A stretch of DNA of 64,000 nt from Curtobacterium herbarum (GTDB lineage: Bacteria; Actinomycetota; Actinomycetes; Actinomycetales; Microbacteriaceae). This document shows, piece by piece, positions 61,419 to 64,000 of this stretch. The translations under genes were made by a program, and so were the position numbers. The notes below the pieces were generated by a model. It saw only the letters and a list, made by a program, of their open reading frames with translations. It ran no database searches and was not told the DNA's origin. The stretch lies in contig NZ_JAFBBT010000001.1 in the NCBI RefSeq assembly GCF_016907335.1, forward strand, positions 3,410,001 to 3,474,000. Reading direction: 5' to 3'. The number at the start of each line of letters is the position of its first letter. Within the stretch, counting starts at the first letter, position 1.

Positions 61419-61808
61419 TCACAGGATCTCGAGTGCTCCGAACACCGTGACACCGAGGCCCACGACGGCTCCGCAGATGCCGACGCACGTCACGACGTAC
61501 GCGAACACCAGCGCGGCACGCGCCGCTCGGACTCGCTTCAGCGCCGACGCAGCCACGAGCGTCGCCGCGATGACCACCGGCAACGAGGCGAACCAGGTGA
61601 TGCCCTGGACCAGATCAGCGGCCCTGACGTCGGCGGGAGGCGCGCGGAGGACCCCGCGGCCGCTCTCGTCGGTTGCTCGGTACGCAGCATCGATCGGAGC
61701 GGTGTGCATGTCCGTCAGGACGCACGCCCACGCCTGCCCTGCCATGAGCGCGAGCGCGATGGACGGCACGACCCAGGCCATCACCTGCGTCAGTCGGGTC
61801 TCCCTCAC
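61419..61808 (-). CDS. three-helix membrane protein with HTAPIDAAYRATDESGRG motif
   Basis: This 129-residue protein has an N-terminal hydrophobic segment (VMAWVVPSIALALMAGQAWACVL), the conserved extracytoplasmic-looking motif MHTAPIDAAYRATDESGRG, then two more membrane segments (GITWFASLPVVIAATLVAASAL and VFAYVVTCVGICGAVVGLGV). A truncated, near-identical copy of the first half is found on the other strand at 48.4 kb. No family is known to me. GTG at 61808 is used, and a TTG at 61826 would add six residues. Confidence 0.7.
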   Translation of the reverse strand: MRETRLTQVMAWVVPSIALALMAGQAWACVLTDMHTAPIDAAYRATDESGRGVLRAPPADVRAADLVQGITWFASLPVVIAATLVAASALKRVRAARAALVFAYVVTCVGICGAVVGLGVTVFGALEIL

Positions 61809-61923
61809 CCTTCCACCCTGCAGCAACCGAGACCGACGGAGGATCCGTCGAACGAGTGAGAAGTCGCAAGCGGATCACCGCGAGCGCGTCGTGACGCTGG
61901 GTCAGGACCCAGCGGCCAGTGGC

Positions 61924-61967
61924 GGACGGGAGGCCCGGATCACCACCCGTGACGCGCCTCCCGTCCG
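61924..61967. repeat. GGGAGGC palindrome copy
   Basis: CGGACGGGAGGC (61924-61935) pairs with GCCTCCCGTCCG (61956-61967) over 12 bp. It follows directly downstream of the MarR gene (stop at 61975), so it may act as its terminator. Confidence 0.75.
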
Positions 61968-61974
61968 GTGGGTG

Positions 61975-62541
61975 TCAGGAACCGGCCGCCGACCCGTCGG
62001 GGTCGGCACCCGCCTCCGGCACCGTGTACTCGTCCACCGGTGTCGGCAGGCCGGCGTCGAGCGCGGCCGTGATCTGCGCGAGGCAGCGCGCCAGCACCGC
62101 GTTGTCCTCGGCGGAGAGGTGGTCGATGACCTCGACGACGGCCTCGTGGAAGACCTCGTACGACCGGTCGATCTTGCGGGCGGCCTGCACGGTCGGCTCG
62201 AGCACCTGCGCTCGGCGGTCGGTGGGGTGCGGGGCCCGGAGCAGGTCGCCCTTCTCGACCAGGCCGTCGACGATCTTGGTGACCGAGGCGTTCGAGACCG
62301 ACAGCATGACGGCGAGGTCCTTCGGCCCCATGCTCCGGCCGTCGCGGTGCGCCTGCAGCATGTAGCGGACGGTGAGGAACTCGTTCTTCGTCAGGCCGCT
62401 CTCGCCACGGGCACGTTCGAGCTGGTCCTCTTCGGCGTGCTGCAGCCGGAGCAGGGCGTCGACCGCGGTCTTGGCGGACCGGGTGCGGGGCTCGCGGGCG
62501 TAGAGGTGGACGTGCTCGCGGCGGACGACGGTCAACGGCAT
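61975..62541 (-). CDS. MarR family transcriptional regulator
   Basis: This 188-residue winged-helix protein shows LTKNEFLTVRYMLQAHRDGR, GPKDLAVMLSVSNASVTKIVDGLVEKGDLLR (in outline) and PHPTDRRAQVLEPTVQAARK, the recognition helix and basic wing of MarR regulators. It follows an 60-residue small gene on the same strand, probably in one transcript. The intergenic region upstream of that small gene holds a 13-bp palindrome ACGAACAGTTCGT at 62893-62905 that could be its operator. The ligand is unknown. Confidence 0.9.
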   Translation of the reverse strand: MPLTVVRREHVHLYAREPRTRSAKTAVDALLRLQHAEEDQLERARGESGLTKNEFLTVRYMLQAHRDGRSMGPKDLAVMLSVSNASVTKIVDGLVEKGDLLRAPHPTDRRAQVLEPTVQAARKIDRSYEVFHEAVVEVIDHLSAEDNAVLARCLAQITAALDAGLPTPVDEYTVPEAGADPDGSAAGS

Positions 62542-62625
62542 GGGTGGGTGTCTCCCTCACCCGTGCGGGCGGGCGGTCGTGCGGGCAGGCGCGTGGCGCC
62601 GGCACCTGCGGGCAGGCAGATCGGG

Positions 62626-62808
62626 TCAGGCGGCCGGCGCGACGAAGAAGTCGGCGTAGGACAGTTCGGTGCGGCGGGACAGCAGCGACGGGTCCTCGAT
62701 CCGCTGGGCGACCCAGGCGTCGATGACGGCCGGGTCGGTGAGCCCGACGCGCGGGTGGGAGCCGCCGAACCGGGTGTCGTGCGAGGTGCCGTGGTACGTG
62801 CTCTGCAT
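62626..62808 (-). CDS. small protein upstream of marR
   Basis: This 60-residue soluble protein runs MQSTYHGTSHDTRFGGSHPR, VGLTDPAVIDAWVAQRIEDP and SLLSRRTELSYADFFVAPAA. The ribosome-binding site GAGGAAGG precedes the ATG at 62808. It sits 84 bp upstream of marR and is probably co-transcribed. No family was recognised. The pattern is too regular to be a shadow ORF. Confidence 0.6.
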   Translation of the reverse strand: MQSTYHGTSHDTRFGGSHPRVGLTDPAVIDAWVAQRIEDPSLLSRRTELSYADFFVAPAA

Positions 62809-62955
62809 GGGTGCGCCTTCCTCGTCGAGGGTCTGCCTGCCGTCCGTCCATCCGGACGTGAGGACTCTTTCACATCGTGAACAATGAGGGCAACGAACAG
62901 TTCGTCGAGTTGTACAGTTCGCGCACCGAACGACCCGTGGGCCCGCTCCGGACGC

Positions 62956-62995
62956 ACGCGAGCCCCTCCTCCGACGGAGGAAGGGCTCGTGCGTG
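62956..62995 (-). terminator. hairpin after the manganese catalase gene
   Basis: GAGCCC-CCTCC on one side and GGAGG-GGGCTC on the other form a two-part stem (about 62960-62970 with 62976-62988), extended by ACGC/GCGT flanks. It lies 12 bp past the catalase stop at 63008. Confidence 0.7.
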
Positions 62996-63007
62996 GGCCG
63001 GTCCGGA

Positions 63008-63889
63008 CTACTCCTTGTTGAGCTTGTCCTGCACCGTGCCGGCGATCTTCTCGACCGTGTTCGGCAGCTCGGTCGTGCCGTACAGGCGCGAGTCCGCGTG
63101 CGTGGGCGGCGGCATCGGCACCGTGGTCGTGGGGCCGTCGTGGTACGAGTACTCACCCTTGCCGTCGAACGACGGACCGCTCGCCCAGGGGCCGTTCTTC
63201 GCCTCGGCACCGTCGGAGAAGTTGAGGTACTGGTAGTTGACCTCCTGGTTCTCCTTGTGCTGCGGGAAGTTGCTCGGCACCGGCATGGTCTCGAGCCCCT
63301 GCTCGCGGAGCTCGGCCGCTGCGGTCGCCCACATGTTCTGGTGCATGGTGTCGCGGGCGATGAGGAAGCTCAGCAGGTCCCGCACACCGTGGTCGTCGGT
63401 CATGTGGAACAGCCGGGCGGCCTGCACACGGCCCTGCATCTCGGCGTTCTCGTTCGCCGTGAAGTCGGCGAGCAGGTTGCCGCTGGCGGTGATGTACGAG
63501 CCCTGCCAGGGGTTCCCGTTGCTGTCCACCGGACGCGCGCCGGCGCCGGCGACGATGGCGTGCTGGACGTCCGTGCCGCCGACGATCGCGGCGACCGTCG
63601 GGTCGTCCTGCAGGGCGTCCTCGGTGATGCCGAGCGGGGACTTCTCGAGCAGCTGGGCGATCATCGTCGCGAGCATCTCGACGTGGCCCATCTCCTCCGC
63701 GCCGATGCCGAACACCATGTCGCGGTACTTGCCCGGGATGTGCATGTTCCACGCCTGGAACTGGTACTGCAGGGCGACGGAGATCTCGCCGTACTGGCCG
63801 CCGAGCACCTCCTGGAGCTTCCGCGCGTAGACCGCGTCGGGCTTGTCGGGGGTCGCCGTGAACTGGAGCTCTTGCTTGTGGAAGTACAA
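63008..63889 (-). CDS. manganese catalase family protein
   Basis: This 293-residue di-manganese catalase-like protein begins YFHKQELQFTATPDKPDAVYARKLQEVLGGQYGEISV (in outline) and has the metal-binding helices ALQYQFQAWN, GIGAEEMGHVEMLATMIAQLL (Glu-Glu-x-x-His) and SFLIARDTMHQNMWATAAAEL (second helix pair). It detoxifies hydrogen peroxide in the cytoplasm without heme. The start is a TTG (63889) with the strong ribosome-binding site CAGGAG, which is the only start that gives the family N-terminus. The remaining 63890-64000 holds its promoter region and, at the edge, the start of another GGGAGGC repeat. Confidence 0.93.
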   Translation of the reverse strand: MYFHKQELQFTATPDKPDAVYARKLQEVLGGQYGEISVALQYQFQAWNMHIPGKYRDMVFGIGAEEMGHVEMLATMIAQLLEKSPLGITEDALQDDPTVAAIVGGTDVQHAIVAGAGARPVDSNGNPWQGSYITASGNLLADFTANENAEMQGRVQAARLFHMTDDHGVRDLLSFLIARDTMHQNMWATAAAELREQGLETMPVPSNFPQHKENQEVNYQYLNFSDGAEAKNGPWASGPSFDGKGEYSYHDGPTTTVPMPPPTHADSRLYGTTELPNTVEKIAGTVQDKLNKE

Positions 63890-64000
63890 ATCGTTCTCCT
63901 GTTTCCGTGTCGGTTCCGGGATCCGTTCCGAGCGTCGGCGCGAGCCGCTGGACGGCTGTCCGGAGTGTTCAGATCACGCGGCTGCCGCCGGACGGGAGGC

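Noticed and set aside
60325..62880. 851-codon forward ORF
   Set aside because: It is antisense to the TetR, membrane-protein and MarR genes, and has no domain.

Overview
This window looks like chromosome from a high-GC actinobacterium, most likely a Microbacteriaceae member close to Curtobacterium. That placement is inference. It rests on a coproporphyrin-dependent heme locus with a Cys-rich ferrochelatase, NucS mismatch endonuclease, an LAxTG-type sorting signal, many GTG starts, frequent ATGA/GTGA gene overlaps and likely leaderless promoters. No rRNA, tRNA or CRISPR array was seen.

Layout. 1-9.1 kb: heme biosynthesis. hemA (+) faces hemE-hemY, three small envelope genes and hemQ-hemH-hemC-hemD (-), which together make heme from glutamyl-tRNA. 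9.1-21 kb: envelope and housekeeping genes: a SDIPGE-repeat protein, lipoproteins, a beta-lactamase-fold protein without catalytic residues, an M13 metallopeptidase, a sortase substrate, a uracil permease, a GAP exporter and a MATE pump. A 0.6 kb stretch of direct and tandem repeats follows. 20-30.7 kb: a LacI/MFS divergon with a clear operator palindrome, then a (-) catabolic operon of NCS1 permease, HyuA-like hydantoinase, three tandem DUF917/thiohydantoin-desulfurase-family proteins and a PucR regulator. 30.9-48.4 kb: nucS, HAD phosphatase, MFS, a glycosyltransferase, small-molecule enzymes and regulators, an orphan aroC of proteobacterial type, a carboxylesterase, and a TIM-barrel isomerase/Gfo-Idh oxidoreductase pair.

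48.4-60.7 kb is an accessory island, visibly poorer in GC than its flanks. It starts at a truncated paralog of the gene at 61.4 kb and ends with the C-terminal remnant of an ISL3-type transposase. Its core is an apparently undescribed class II lanthipeptide cluster. This holds a 72-residue precursor with a Cys-rich core, an intact LanM synthetase, a Tex30/KANL3-like hydrolase, a luciferase-like flavin monooxygenase and an Fe(II)/2-oxoglutarate oxygenase. The inferred pathway is LanM dehydration and cyclisation, then sulfur oxidation and/or hydroxylation. No dedicated exporter, leader peptidase or immunity gene is visible. The rest of the island carries a YbdK-type carboxylate-amine ligase, a protein with a VSR-like nuclease domain, and small hypothetical or secreted proteins.

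60.7-64 kb returns to high-GC backbone: TetR and MarR regulators, a small membrane protein and a manganese catalase. A palindrome with GGGAGGC arms recurs between genes across the window.
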